A stretch of DNA of 64,000 nt from Terasakiella sp033100395 (GTDB taxonomy: Bacteria > Pseudomonadota > Alphaproteobacteria > Rhodospirillales > Terasakiellaceae): NCBI RefSeq assembly GCF_033100395.1, contig NZ_JAWLVJ010000005.1, positions 141,157 through 205,156 on the forward strand, read 5' to 3'. Below are positions 1 through 8,821 of this stretch, piece after piece. How positions within the stretch are numbered: position 1 is the stretch's first letter; each line of letters opens with the position of its first letter. The position numbers and the translations under genes are program-made. The notes under the pieces are model-generated. The model did no database searches and was not told where the DNA came from. It worked only from the letters and a program-made list of their open reading frames with translations.

Positions 1-464
1 CAAAGGTTGATCCGGCCAAGACCTATTGGGGTATGGATTGGACAGAAGCCTCCCAAAGAACCATTGCTGAGATTTCAAAAGCTACCGGTTGGGACATTCA
101 TGGGAAAAACTTTGATATGTTCAACCCGCCGCAAGATTTTTGCGTTGAACCGGGCAGCGCTGTTTTATCAATTGGCATGATGGAACAAGCCGGAAAGAAT
201 TTTAAACCTTTTTCCGATTATCTGATGGCCCAGGATGCGGAATTTTTTCTGCATATTGAACCAATCATTGAATTGCATGACGAAAACCAGCTGTTTGATT
301 ATCTGGCGACAAAATATATGCGCAAAAGAAATTATCTGGACGGCTATCTTGATCATCTGCGTCAACTCGAACGTGAGGGCAAGATTGTGATTGAGGATTG
401 CCGATCTTTGATGGGTAGCGGTTTTTATTATGGCTGGAATTTGATTGTCTGGCGTAAAGCATAA
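1..464 (+). CDS. Probable SAM-dependent methyltransferase, C-terminal part (5' end outside window)
   Basis: The reading frame is open to the first base of the window, so this is the 3' part of a gene; the ATG at 33 is probably internal. The visible ~154 residues end in a hydrophobic strand (FYYGWNLIVWR) and carry an acidic/aromatic helix-rich segment (AEFFLHIEPIIEL) of the kind seen in the C-terminal half of class I sugar or small-molecule methyltransferases. The SAM-binding part would lie upstream, so the substrate cannot be stated. It is followed 17 bases later by two sugar-type SDR genes on the same strand, which suggests a role in making or decorating a surface glycan. Family assignment is by overall resemblance only. 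Confidence 0.5.
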   Translation, partial: KVDPAKTYWGMDWTEASQRTIAEISKATGWDIHGKNFDMFNPPQDFCVEPGSAVLSIGMMEQAGKNFKPFSDYLMAQDAEFFLHIEPIIELHDENQLFDYLATKYMRKRNYLDGYLDHLRQLEREGKIVIEDCRSLMGSGFYYGWNLIVWRKA

Positions 465-481
465 CAAGTGAGTTTAAAAAA

Positions 482-1474
482 GTGATTGAAGAGAAAATTC
501 TGAAGGAACTGAACGGTTCCAACTGTGTGGTAACAGGCGGTACCGGTATGATTGGCGCAGAAGTCGTGCGCCTGCTATGCGATGCGGGGGCAAATGTCAA
601 AAGTGTATCGCTTGATGATTTAAGTGCAGATGAACGTGCTGAAAGCGTAAAAGCAGATTTGACAGATATTTCGACCTGTCTCGATATTTGCCAGGATATG
701 GACTTCGTTTTTCATGTGGCAGGGATCAAAGGGTCCATTGAAGTGACAAAATCCAAACCTGCCAGTTTTTTCACCAACCTGTTGATGATGAATACCAACA
801 TGTTGGAAGCGGCCCGACGCACAAACGCCAAGAAGGTGGTGTATACCAGTTCAATCGGTGCTTATTCATCGGCTGAGGTCTTTGTGGAAGATGATGATGA
901 TCCGTCAAAGCCGCCCATGGATATGTTCCCGGGGTGGGCAAAAAGAATGGCAGAAATGCAGGTTGAAGCCTATCAAATTCAGTATGGGCTTGAAAATTAC
1001 GCTATTGTGCGCCCCTGTAATGTCTATGGGCCTGGTGATAATTTTGATCCCGCAAATGCCATGGTTATTCCATCGTTGATGGCCCGTGTGGACAAAGGGG
1101 AAAATCCTTTGCTTGTCTGGGGGGATGGATCTGCCGTTCGTGACTTTGCCTTTACAACAGATTGCGCTGAAGGCGTTATTCAGGCTTTGTATCACGGAAC
1201 ACGTGGCACCTATGTAAACCTTGGTAGCGGTGTGGGCGTGACAATTCGTGAACTGGTGGAGACACTGGCGCAGGTTACACCCTTTGAATACGAGTTTGAC
1301 ACCACAAAACCAGCAGGTTTTCCGCGCCGTGTAATGGATCTGACGCGGGCGCGTGACTGGATTGGATATAACCCGCAAACGTCACTGTTGGAAGGCCTGC
1401 GCCAAACCTGGGACTGGTATCAGGTTAACAAGAACGCCAGTGACAAGCGCCATAATTATTTTACACAGGATTAG
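482..1474 (+). CDS. NAD-dependent epimerase/dehydratase (extended SDR), atypical active site
   Basis: 330-residue extended SDR, probably acting on a nucleotide-activated sugar. The Rossmann motif GGTGMIG is at residues 19-25, and the sugar-binding region carries RPCNVYGPGDNFDP and WGDGSAVRDF, typical of NDP-sugar epimerases and dehydratases. The expected YxxxK catalytic pair is incomplete: Lys154 lies in GWAKR but the residue four before it is Pro150, not Tyr. The start is a GTG with a weak ribosome site; no ATG in a sensible place fits better. The next gene is a homologue starting 15 bases after the stop, so the two are probably co-transcribed and may act in sequence or as a heteromer. The exact reaction is unknown. 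Confidence 0.8.
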   Translation: MIEEKILKELNGSNCVVTGGTGMIGAEVVRLLCDAGANVKSVSLDDLSADERAESVKADLTDISTCLDICQDMDFVFHVAGIKGSIEVTKSKPASFFTNLLMMNTNMLEAARRTNAKKVVYTSSIGAYSSAEVFVEDDDDPSKPPMDMFPGWAKRMAEMQVEAYQIQYGLENYAIVRPCNVYGPGDNFDPANAMVIPSLMARVDKGENPLLVWGDGSAVRDFAFTTDCAEGVIQALYHGTRGTYVNLGSGVGVTIRELVETLAQVTPFEYEFDTTKPAGFPRRVMDLTRARDWIGYNPQTSLLEGLRQTWDWYQVNKNASDKRHNYFTQD

Positions 1475-1489
1475 GAAGGGGCAGAGCAG

Positions 1490-2470
1490 ATGTCTATTGA
1501 TCTGAATGGGGCAAAGGTTCTTGTAACTGGCGGGGCTGGATTTCTGGCAACTAATTATATTCTTCACCTTGTTGAAAGGGGTGCACAGGTACGTGCAACA
1601 CTTCATAACAAAAATCCGAAAGTAAAGGTTGATGGTGTTGAATATATCAAGACGGATTTGCGTGACCTTGCAAACTGTGAAGTGGCGGTCAAAGGCATGG
1701 ACTACGTTTTTCATTGTGCGGCGAATACGCAAGGGGCTGGTGTGATTGCGACAACGCCTATGGTCCATGTAACGCCTAATGTGGTGATGAATACACATTT
1801 GATGGAAGCAGCCTATGTGGAAGGGATCAAGAAGTTTGTCTTTATCGGGTCCGGGGCTTCTTACCCCGATACGGGAGATCGCCCGGTTACGGAACCGGAA
1901 ATGCTGGATGAGCATCCGTCACCCGTTTACCATGCGGTTGCTTGGATGAAACGTTACGCAGAAATTCTCTGTGAAACTTATGCGACCCATTTGAAAAAAC
2001 CGATGCCCTGTCTTGTCATTCGTCCCTCCAATGTCTATGGGCCATGGGATAAATATGATCCAAAATCATCCCATGTGACCGCAGCCATGATCCGCAAGGT
2101 TTTTGAACGTCAGACACCGATCGAAGTCTGGGGAACGGGTGAAGATATTCGTGATCTCATTTATATCGATGATTTTATGGAAGGCAGCTTCAAGGCTTTT
2201 GCTTGTGAAGATGATTATCTGGCGATTAACATATGTTCCGGTTATGGCGTTACGGTAAAGGACATTCTTAATACGGCAATTGAAGCGGAAAGTTTTGATA
2301 ATCATGATGTACGTTTTGATCCGTCTAAACCTTCGACCGTACCAATCCGTTTGATTTCAAACGAATATGCTAAAACCAAGATTGATTTTGAAGCAAAGAC
2401 GAACTTGTTGGACGGTATTCGACAGACATGTGATTGGCTGCGTAGTCACCCCGAAATTCTTGAGGGCTAG
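1490..2470 (+). CDS. NAD-dependent epimerase/dehydratase (extended SDR), second copy
   Basis: 326-residue extended SDR, homologous to the preceding gene. The nucleotide motif reads GGAGFLA, with Ala replacing the last Gly of GxxGxxG. The later landmarks RPSNVYGPWDKYDP and WGTGEDIRDLIYIDD are typical of NDP-sugar enzymes. Lys154 of the catalytic pair is present (AWMKRYAE), but the position four before it is Val150; the nearest Tyr is residue 147. An AGGAAGGGG ribosome site precedes the ATG. The gene sits 15 bases after its paralogue and 8 before a glycosyltransferase, so it probably helps make the donor sugar used by that enzyme. Substrate and reaction cannot be read from the sequence. Confidence 0.8.
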   Translation: MSIDLNGAKVLVTGGAGFLATNYILHLVERGAQVRATLHNKNPKVKVDGVEYIKTDLRDLANCEVAVKGMDYVFHCAANTQGAGVIATTPMVHVTPNVVMNTHLMEAAYVEGIKKFVFIGSGASYPDTGDRPVTEPEMLDEHPSPVYHAVAWMKRYAEILCETYATHLKKPMPCLVIRPSNVYGPWDKYDPKSSHVTAAMIRKVFERQTPIEVWGTGEDIRDLIYIDDFMEGSFKAFACEDDYLAINICSGYGVTVKDILNTAIEAESFDNHDVRFDPSKPSTVPIRLISNEYAKTKIDFEAKTNLLDGIRQTCDWLRSHPEILEG

Positions 2471-2478
2471 GTTGAAGC

Positions 2479-4059
2479 ATGAATAATCCAAACCAGTTGG
2501 TTTTGCCAAATCACAAGGATGAAGTTCCGGCTCTGTTTGAAAGATATAAGGATCAGGAAACATCGCTGGTCTGGATTTTTCATGCCATGGTCCGACATGA
2601 TCGCATTGAATTGGCAGAAATGTACATCAGAATGGCGTGTCAGGATAAACCTAATCGCGCTATGCCTTTGATTCTATTGTGTTATGTCTTGCTTTTGCAA
2701 GATAAGAAAATGGAAGAGATGAGAATTTCCGCTCAGATTTTAAAATGGGTTAGAAAGACATCGGAAAAAGATGCCGATGAATTATGCGGACAAATCTACA
2801 ATGCCGTAAAGGAAGCGTATCTGTCGGGTAAAGGTGCGTATGTCAATGGCTTGCTGGAACTGGCGATGCGTATTCGTCCCTATGGGAAAAAGCTGGTGAT
2901 TGCAAAAGGTGAAAACGCGGCACCATCCTATGAAGAATTTAAAGGGCTTATTGAGCAAAGCGTACGAGATTTTCAGGCAGGCAATACGGCATTGCCAAAA
3001 GTTTTGCGACATTTCAATGATCTGAATGTTCGCCACATTGACGAATTTAAAGGTAAAAAAGTCCTTTGCGTGTTTCGTCAACATGCTTATGCGTCAGCGC
3101 GTGCGCGCGAAGTTGAATTTTTTGACTTTTATGAGAAGACAGCGAAAGCGTGCGGTTTGGACTATCGCTCTTTTGCTTCTGATGCGCTGGTTCATACCTC
3201 GTCATTCTCGACTGACGATTTCAAAAATGAGGTTGAACGCCTGGCGAAAGAAATTATCCAGTGGCGTCCAGACTATGTGTACATTGATAACTTTCTTATT
3301 CACAGTGATGCTGAGATCTCTGATTTTGTGAAAGAAAAGTTTACAAAATTGAAACGGGAAACGGGCTGTTGTCTCATTTCCTTTTTTGCAGATGCATGGC
3401 ATCTTGGTCAGAAAAATGGGCTTCTATGGGCTGATGAATTGGTAGATGCCCATCACCATACACAATCAAGTTATATTGGAGCTTTGCCACAGGAAGTGGA
3501 GGATAAGGCCTTTTGTTATCCGTGTCCTTATCCTCAAGAACTGTTCCATTTTCCAGAGGTGGAAAAGGACATTTTTGCAGCATTTCATGGGTCTCTTCAC
3601 GATATTCGTGCGCCCTGGTTGGTGAAAATCCAGAATGACGAACTGAATGTTCATGTTGAGGTATCTGATCATAGCAATACGAGTGAATTGTCAACGTTGG
3701 AAGCCTACGCAAGACAATTTTCCAGATATGACGTGTCTTTGCTTTTTTCTGCGCGAAACACCGTGCAAACAGCCATCACAGGTGCTGTCTGGGAATCTCT
3801 TTTGACGGGGAGTATGATTCTGGAAGAAAAGAGTGAAGAGGTACCGGACTATCTTGTGCCTTATGTGCATTATATTCCGTTTCAGAGTTATGCTCAGTTA
3901 AAGGCGGCACTGACCTACTTGGAACAAGACAAAGACTTGATCAATTTGATTAGGGACAATGCGACTTCATTTTTCAAGACTTATTATAGTGCCCATCATT
4001 TTTGGAGCGGGATGTTAAGTATGGCGGATAATGGCGCCAGGGAGAGAGAAAATGCGTAA
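2479..4059 (+). CDS. CgeB-like glycosyltransferase with helical N-terminal domain
   Basis: 526 residues. Residues 1 to about 190 are helix-rich and TPR-like (MYIRMACQDKPNRAMPLILLCYVLLL). From about residue 195 (KGKKVLCVFRQ) the protein has the two-lobed layout of family-1-type glycosyltransferases of the CgeB group. Its end, with a short hydrophobic run, YIPFQSYAQLKAAL and a closing FKTYYSAHHFW segment, matches the usual C-terminus of that group. The probable role is transfer of a sugar to a surface glycan or protein in the cytoplasm. It begins 8 bases after the SDR gene and overlaps the next gene by 8 bases, so one operon is likely. Acceptor and donor are unknown. Confidence 0.7.
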   Translation: MNNPNQLVLPNHKDEVPALFERYKDQETSLVWIFHAMVRHDRIELAEMYIRMACQDKPNRAMPLILLCYVLLLQDKKMEEMRISAQILKWVRKTSEKDADELCGQIYNAVKEAYLSGKGAYVNGLLELAMRIRPYGKKLVIAKGENAAPSYEEFKGLIEQSVRDFQAGNTALPKVLRHFNDLNVRHIDEFKGKKVLCVFRQHAYASARAREVEFFDFYEKTAKACGLDYRSFASDALVHTSSFSTDDFKNEVERLAKEIIQWRPDYVYIDNFLIHSDAEISDFVKEKFTKLKRETGCCLISFFADAWHLGQKNGLLWADELVDAHHHTQSSYIGALPQEVEDKAFCYPCPYPQELFHFPEVEKDIFAAFHGSLHDIRAPWLVKIQNDELNVHVEVSDHSNTSELSTLEAYARQFSRYDVSLLFSARNTVQTAITGAVWESLLTGSMILEEKSEEVPDYLVPYVHYIPFQSYAQLKAALTYLEQDKDLINLIRDNATSFFKTYYSAHHFWSGMLSMADNGARERENA

Positions 4060-4972
4060 TGCGATGGATCAATTCGAACTGGCTGAAAATGCCATTTTGG
4101 CCCGCCGGGCACAGTTTCCAGAATTTACGAAAGAGTTTGAACAGGTGGCGATTGAGCGTGCCGATGAAGTTCGTGTGCTGGAAGAAGATGGATTTTTACC
4201 CTATGGCGGATATATCGAAAAAGATCGTGTCAAGAAAATCAATGACCAGTTTGAAAGCTGGGCCAGGCAAGGGGTTAACTTACAGCTACCACGTGATATT
4301 GCCGCTCGGAAACCGGGGCAGGAAGATTGGGATGTGGGCCGAATAAGTCAGGAAGATGTGGAAAAAGGCCTGGATGCTTTCGCCCACCGCACGCATATGG
4401 TGCAGTTGCAGGACCCGTTGATGCATTTCCCGGATTTGCTACGTATTGGTCTGGATGAAAAAATTCTGGATATTGTCGGCGCGTATATGGGCTGTTTGCC
4501 ATCGATGGGCTTTCTTAAAATTACCAAATCTCTGGCAAATGACTTGCCACCGTTTGATACGCAGCTTTATCACATCGATGGCAATGCAGCGAAGATGGTC
4601 AAAGCCTTTCTCTTGTTGCATGATGTGGATGAAGGAACGGGCCCGCATGCCTTGGTCAAGAACAGTCATAAAGATCGTTTCGAGGGTTGCTTTGACAAGA
4701 TCAGATGGACTGAAGAGGAAATGGTTCATCATTTTGGCGAAGATCGGATTTTACACCATCATGGTAAAGCTGGCGACTTGGTCGTGGAAGACACATCAGC
4801 CTTCCACTGCGGGCAAAAACCAACACAGACAGACCGCACCATTGTGATTTTTAACTATGTTCCGCATGAAGAATATGGTGGCGGTGGTCCAAAATTGCGT
4901 GCACCTAAGTTTTTGCTGGATGAACTCAGCGAAAAACAAAGGTTGGCGAGTGACGAAATTGAATTTGTGTGA
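4052..4972 (+). CDS. Phytanoyl-CoA dioxygenase (PhyH) family Fe(II)/2-oxoglutarate enzyme
   Basis: 306 residues. The iron-binding facial triad is visible: HxD in YHIDGNA and a distal His in SAFHCGQKP, followed by Arg in TDRTIVIF, which in this family contacts 2-oxoglutarate. Such enzymes hydroxylate or otherwise oxidise lipid, sugar or small-molecule substrates. The start at 4052 is preferred over an in-frame ATG at 4031 because GGGAGAGAG sits just before it; it overlaps the upstream glycosyltransferase by 8 bases. As the last gene of a + strand sugar operon it may tailor a glycan component, but the substrate is unknown. The next gene converges on the opposite strand. Confidence 0.8.
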   Translation: MRNAMDQFELAENAILARRAQFPEFTKEFEQVAIERADEVRVLEEDGFLPYGGYIEKDRVKKINDQFESWARQGVNLQLPRDIAARKPGQEDWDVGRISQEDVEKGLDAFAHRTHMVQLQDPLMHFPDLLRIGLDEKILDIVGAYMGCLPSMGFLKITKSLANDLPPFDTQLYHIDGNAAKMVKAFLLLHDVDEGTGPHALVKNSHKDRFEGCFDKIRWTEEEMVHHFGEDRILHHHGKAGDLVVEDTSAFHCGQKPTQTDRTIVIFNYVPHEEYGGGGPKLRAPKFLLDELSEKQRLASDEIEFV

Positions 4973-4977
4973 CGATT

Positions 4978-5487
4978 TTATTTATCGAATTTGTCACGCA
5001 AAGAAAGAATTGGGTTTTCAATCGGCCAGAAAATATCCAGCTCTGGATCATTCCAGATCAATGTAAACTGGCCGGCTCGGTTATATTCACTGGTTTGCTT
5101 ATAGTGAAAAATGGCTTCTTCACTCAAGATCACGTGACCATTACCAAATTTTGGCGGGATGAGGAGTTGCTGTCGGTTTTTTGCTGAAAGCGTATGGCCT
5201 TCCCATTGTCTGTATTGATCTGACTCCGGATCGTTATTAATGACGACAATATAGAATTTGCCATGCAAACAACTGATCAGTTTCCAGGTTTCCTGATCGC
5301 CGTGAATGCCACGCAACACATGGCGAGAGGAGAGAGAAATATCATCTTGAATGAATTTCTGTGTGATCCCGGCTTCGTGATAGATACGTTCGTTATAGGT
5401 TTCGATATATTCCCCCCTGAAGTCTTCAAAAATTGTCGGGGGTGTTATTTTTAAAACGCCATCCAGTTTTGTTTTGTCGACTTTCAT
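4978..5487 (-). CDS. RmlC-like sugar-nucleotide 3,5-epimerase family protein
   Basis: 169 residues, about the length of dTDP-4-dehydrorhamnose 3,5-epimerases. Landmarks of this cupin family are present: FEDFRGEYIETYNE near the N-terminus, SSRHVLRGIHGD containing the catalytic-type His, and FHYKQTSEYN with the conserved Tyr region. The enzyme probably epimerises a 4-keto-6-deoxy nucleotide sugar; several homologues act in surface-glycan pathways other than rhamnose. Its start overlaps the stop of the nucleotidyltransferase gene by 4 bases (ATGA), implying translational coupling. It converges with the PhyH-type gene with only 5 bases between the stops. Confidence 0.82.
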   Translation of the reverse strand: MKVDKTKLDGVLKITPPTIFEDFRGEYIETYNERIYHEAGITQKFIQDDISLSSRHVLRGIHGDQETWKLISCLHGKFYIVVINNDPESDQYRQWEGHTLSAKNRQQLLIPPKFGNGHVILSEEAIFHYKQTSEYNRAGQFTLIWNDPELDIFWPIENPILSLRDKFDK

Positions 5488-6239
5488 TTTATCATGTCCA
5501 TAAAGTTAGGGTTTTGGGGGTGGGAAGAGGCAAAGTTCTTCATCTCATCAAAAAATGTTTGATCTGCTTTTTCAAAATTGTCAGGTGTACCGATATCGAT
5601 AAAGAAGCGATCAAATGTTTGGCCTGCCAATTTGTTCTCTTTTGCCAGTTTTGGGAAAAAGTCTCGTTCAATTGAAAAAACACCTTCAGGACAATTCGGA
5701 TTGTCCAGTACGGCTTTTTTCAGATGATAAATACCTGCATTGATCAGGCCTGGGTGGTTGCCGCCACGTTCTTCAAAGTGAGTAATAATGTCATCTTGAT
5801 TGAGATGTACGATCCCGGAGGAGGCTGTATTGTCCAGATGACGTAGTGCCATGACGCCATCGATATCCTTATGTTTGCTAAACATGTCTGACAAGGACGT
5901 AGGGTCAAATGCGAGCCAGGAGTCGCCGTTGGCAGCAATGAACTGGTCCTCTAGGCATTGCCTGGCGTTCAGGATTGAGCCTCCGGTACCAAGGGGGGCA
6001 TTTTCCTGCACAACTTCAATGGGTAATTCTTTTGTGCTATGAGTTTTTGCAAACTCCTGAATTTGCCCACCCTTATATCCGGATAGGAGCAGGACCTGAT
6101 GGGCAGATGCTGCTTTTGCCCATTTTATCAAATGCAATAGAAAGGGCTTTCCCGCGATTGAAAGCAAGGGTTTCGGGGTGGTTTTCGTTCGCTGACCAAG
6201 ACGCGTTCCGAAACCACCAACTAGAAAAACATATTGCAC
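5484..6239 (-). CDS. Sugar-phosphate nucleotidyltransferase (HddC/RfbA-like)
   Basis: 251 residues. The N-terminus has the nucleotidyltransferase signature LVGGFGTRLG and the following PKPLLSIAGKPF segment; AANGDSWLAFD supplies the acidic metal-binding region. It is expected to join a sugar 1-phosphate to a nucleoside triphosphate, forming the NDP-sugar used by the adjacent 3,5-epimerase, with which it overlaps by 4 bases. Size and motif spacing resemble heptose-1-phosphate guanylyl- or hexose-1-phosphate uridylyl/thymidylyltransferases; the nucleotide cannot be decided here. FlaF lies 31 bases upstream on the same strand, so the pair could also be expressed from the flaF transcript. Confidence 0.82.
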   Translation of the reverse strand: MQYVFLVGGFGTRLGQRTKTTPKPLLSIAGKPFLLHLIKWAKAASAHQVLLLSGYKGGQIQEFAKTHSTKELPIEVVQENAPLGTGGSILNARQCLEDQFIAANGDSWLAFDPTSLSDMFSKHKDIDGVMALRHLDNTASSGIVHLNQDDIITHFEERGGNHPGLINAGIYHLKKAVLDNPNCPEGVFSIERDFFPKLAKENKLAGQTFDRFFIDIGTPDNFEKADQTFFDEMKNFASSHPQNPNFMDMIK

Positions 6240-6270
6240 GGTCTGACTTACAATTTCAGAAGCAGGGGAT

Positions 6271-6792
6271 TTATGCCTCTTCGTTTAAACCTTGTAGCAG
6301 GGCAGGGTCCACTTCTGGCTGTGGCTCATTTGCTTGTGGAGCAGCTGGCGCTGGTGGCTGCGGCGCAGCAGGTGGAATAGATGGATCACCTTCGACATTC
6401 TCCTGCTCCGCCTTGGCGCCTTCCAGAAGACCATTTGCAATGTTTCGGTTAATATCGACCAGTACAAGGATCCGTTCAGGATCAGGGTCGGGCAGTTGCT
6501 GAACTGTGTGGTTATCAATAAATTTGGCCAGCGTTAACATATTGATGCGGATGTCGTTCGGGATATTGCATTCTTCTTCAACAGCCAGTTCGGCCTGAAA
6601 AATTGTCCAGAGTTTCCAGTTTTTGCGCAATGCAGCCTGCATAGTTTTCTTGCGTTCTGCGTTCTCTTCAATTTGCGTGCTTTCAATGAGTTGGCGAGCT
6701 GCAGCAATCAAGGCCCAGGCTTCGCTATAAGTAGGTTGGCCGCCTGCGGGTGTTGAAGAATAACCTTGGTCTGGTTGGTTTGTGTAAGTCAT
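6271..6792 (-). CDS. flaF: FlaF-family flagellin regulator, copy 1, with Pro/Ala-rich tail
   Basis: 173 residues. Residues about 20-115 match the FlaF pattern: an early helix (EAWALIAAARQLIEST), then ALRKNWKLWTIFQAEL and NIPNDIRINMLTLAKFI. In Caulobacter FlaF acts with FlbT in flagellin synthesis and secretion. The protein is longer than typical FlaF (about 110-130 residues) because of a tail of Pro, Ala, Gln and Glu ending in DPALLQGLNEEA. A second FlaF lies at 21415-21762. It is separated from the OGT-like gene upstream by 82 bases containing a short hairpin. Identity is fairly secure; the role of the tail is unknown. Confidence 0.8.
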   Translation of the reverse strand: MTYTNQPDQGYSSTPAGGQPTYSEAWALIAAARQLIESTQIEENAERKKTMQAALRKNWKLWTIFQAELAVEEECNIPNDIRINMLTLAKFIDNHTVQQLPDPDPERILVLVDINRNIANGLLEGAKAEQENVEGDPSIPPAAPQPPAPAAPQANEPQPEVDPALLQGLNEEA

Positions 6793-6849
6793 TTGTTTAA
6801 TCCCGTTGGATAACTGTAAGAAACAGTATGAAAGCTTGTATAATTTTAT

Positions 6850-6864
6850 AAAGCGTGGCGCTTT
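6850..6864. terminator. Short GC hairpin between OGT-like gene and flaF
   Basis: AAAGCG and CGCTTT form a perfect 6-bp stem with a 3-base loop in the 82-base gap after the OGT-like gene. There is no long T run on either side, so it may be a weak terminator or an mRNA-end stabiliser. Confidence 0.3.
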
Positions 6865-6874
6865 GGATCAATGT

Positions 6875-8782
6875 TTAAATCAAATCTTTGCTCTTTAGGG
6901 CATTGATGTAGGCACCTTCCAGGTCCTTTGCCAATGACTGAACTTGGTAAGGAGGTGTTTTAATGATCTCTGTGTGCATGTGTGCTTTATCATGTGTTTG
7001 GTAGTCTTCTGCCGCTGCACAGGTCTTTTCGATGTATTCAGCGCTCGAAGAAGCCAGCCATTCTTCTTTTTGGCAATTTAAAATCAGGTCGCCATTTCCT
7101 GGGATGCTTGAGCTTGGCGCATTTTTATCTTGAAAGACAATGGTCGGTGTCCCTGATGCAAGAACTGAAGCCGTTGTGTTCACGTCCTTGTCATTTAGTG
7201 CGGAGAGGTGGATATCACTTACGTTCAAAAGTTCACTTAATGAAGGTGTTTCCGTTGCCGAGTTCTGGAAAAAGATACGATTTGCCAGGCCATAATTCAT
7301 GAAGTAGCTGGTGATTTTTTCACGTTGCGGTTTTTGATTGCTGCCAGGGCCACCAAAAAGAATGTTTGCATTTGGCAGTTTCAGCAGAATTTCAGCCCAG
7401 GTGCTGAAAGTGTCCGGGGTCATTGTGCCCAGGTTGCAGCATGCCGTTAGAATAAGTGCTGTATTTTCAGCGCGTTCATTGTTTACCGTATGATCCATTT
7501 TAAAGAGGTCTGCGCCAGCGTCAAACGATATGCCCCCGTTTGTCAATTTTTCGGATGTCAGAATGTCATCAATCTCACAGAAAGATGAGCTATCTACACT
7601 GTTAAGCCAGGAAAGGACAATTGGTGCCGGTTTTTGGGCAATTACGTTGATGCGCTGGTTTTCGCTGACACCGATCGTATCAATGAGAATATCAATACCG
7701 TCACAAGTGATCAGATAGGCAGCTGTCAGATCATCCAACTCGCCTACATCACGCCAATCATCGGCCAATACTTTGATCCGCGATGTGGTTGAGTCAGATT
7801 TACTATTTTGCTGGTAACAGAAAATTTCAAATTTAGATTTGTCGTGGCCTGTTAATGCCCGCTCAATAAAGTGCCCTTTGGGGCAGTCGTAGAAAGAATC
7901 AGATAGATAGGCGATACGGATTTTGCGGTCATCCAAATCTTCGCCACCCCCAATGAGAATGGCTTCATCTACGTCATCAAGGACGATGTTTTTCAAATCG
8001 GTTTCAAGTGCTTGCTTGAAGTCGCGACAATCAAGGGGGAGATGGCTAAGCTTTTCAATAATGCGGGAAAGTTCATTTTCTGGCTGTGCCGCCTGATTGC
8101 AATATTTGTGCGCTACTTTCAGGCTGTAGAGGCAGTCTTCGAATTGACCGAGTTCTAATTGACAGGTTGCAATGTCAAACAAAATGTCGCTGTTGGGCGC
8201 ACGCGTACCGCTGATGGTCGTCTGAAAAGAGGTGATGGCATCTCGAAAATTATACGTCTTCATCAGCGCCTTGCCCATTTGGCTATAGGCTTTCCAATTG
8301 TTTGGCGCAGTTTTGATGTTGTTGCGGCAGAGTTTGATGGCTTGGGCGTAATCACCCTCTTCGTAGGCGAGAATTGCAGAAATCAGGTTGTCTGCCTTGT
8401 AAGATGAATCGAGCGCTTGCGCGAAATCTCTGAAAAATTCCGGAACGAGAGTGTGAATGGCCGGGTCGCTTTCCAGAACTGTAGCCAATTTTGCATAGTA
8501 GGTCGCTTCATTGACGTTGCCGGAGCGCGCAAGGATAACCGCCAGCGCATCAACAATTTCCTGATTATCCGGGTTTTCCTCATGCAATTCTTCGAGCATG
8601 ACCACAGCGCGTTCTGAATCACCCATAAGATAGGCTGTCATAGAAAGGAACAGGATGCCATAAGGGTGTTTTTTGTTTTCTTCAATGAATTCTCCGGACA
8701 ATGTTAATGCCCCAACAAAATCATTGTCGATGAGACATTGGCTACATTGTTCGATTTTTGTGATATCCAGAGCTGATGTCAT
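6875..8782 (-). CDS. TPR protein with SPINDLY/OGT-like (GT41) glycosyltransferase domain
   Basis: 635 residues. Residues 1 to about 255 are TPR-type helical repeats (for example YAQAIKLCRNNIKTAPNNWKAYSQMGKALM). From about residue 280 the protein resembles the catalytic region of O-GlcNAc transferase-like enzymes: IRIAYLSDSF, GIDILIDTIG, PAPIVLSWLN, and a late segment SDIHLSALNDKDVNTTASVLASGTP where the nucleotide sugar normally binds. Several usual GT41 residues are altered (GHFIERAL replaces the usual His-containing stretch), so it is a divergent member. Homologues in flagellar islands are thought to O-glycosylate flagellin. Its position between flagellin and flaF fits that role; direct proof is lacking. 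Confidence 0.72.
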   Translation of the reverse strand: MTSALDITKIEQCSQCLIDNDFVGALTLSGEFIEENKKHPYGILFLSMTAYLMGDSERAVVMLEELHEENPDNQEIVDALAVILARSGNVNEATYYAKLATVLESDPAIHTLVPEFFRDFAQALDSSYKADNLISAILAYEEGDYAQAIKLCRNNIKTAPNNWKAYSQMGKALMKTYNFRDAITSFQTTISGTRAPNSDILFDIATCQLELGQFEDCLYSLKVAHKYCNQAAQPENELSRIIEKLSHLPLDCRDFKQALETDLKNIVLDDVDEAILIGGGEDLDDRKIRIAYLSDSFYDCPKGHFIERALTGHDKSKFEIFCYQQNSKSDSTTSRIKVLADDWRDVGELDDLTAAYLITCDGIDILIDTIGVSENQRINVIAQKPAPIVLSWLNSVDSSSFCEIDDILTSEKLTNGGISFDAGADLFKMDHTVNNERAENTALILTACCNLGTMTPDTFSTWAEILLKLPNANILFGGPGSNQKPQREKITSYFMNYGLANRIFFQNSATETPSLSELLNVSDIHLSALNDKDVNTTASVLASGTPTIVFQDKNAPSSSIPGNGDLILNCQKEEWLASSSAEYIEKTCAAAEDYQTHDKAHMHTEIIKTPPYQVQSLAKDLEGAYINALKSKDLI

Positions 8783-8821
8783 TTGTTTGTTCCATTCCCT
8801 TACAAAGACTTTTAGACGTTG

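Noticed and set aside
265..600. Long antisense reading frames opposite the sugar and flagellar genes (for example 905-1378, 1382-1915, 38754-39635, 59901-60863)
   Set aside because: They lie fully opposite well-supported genes, lack ribosome sites and recognisable domains, and are explained by codon bias of the real genes.
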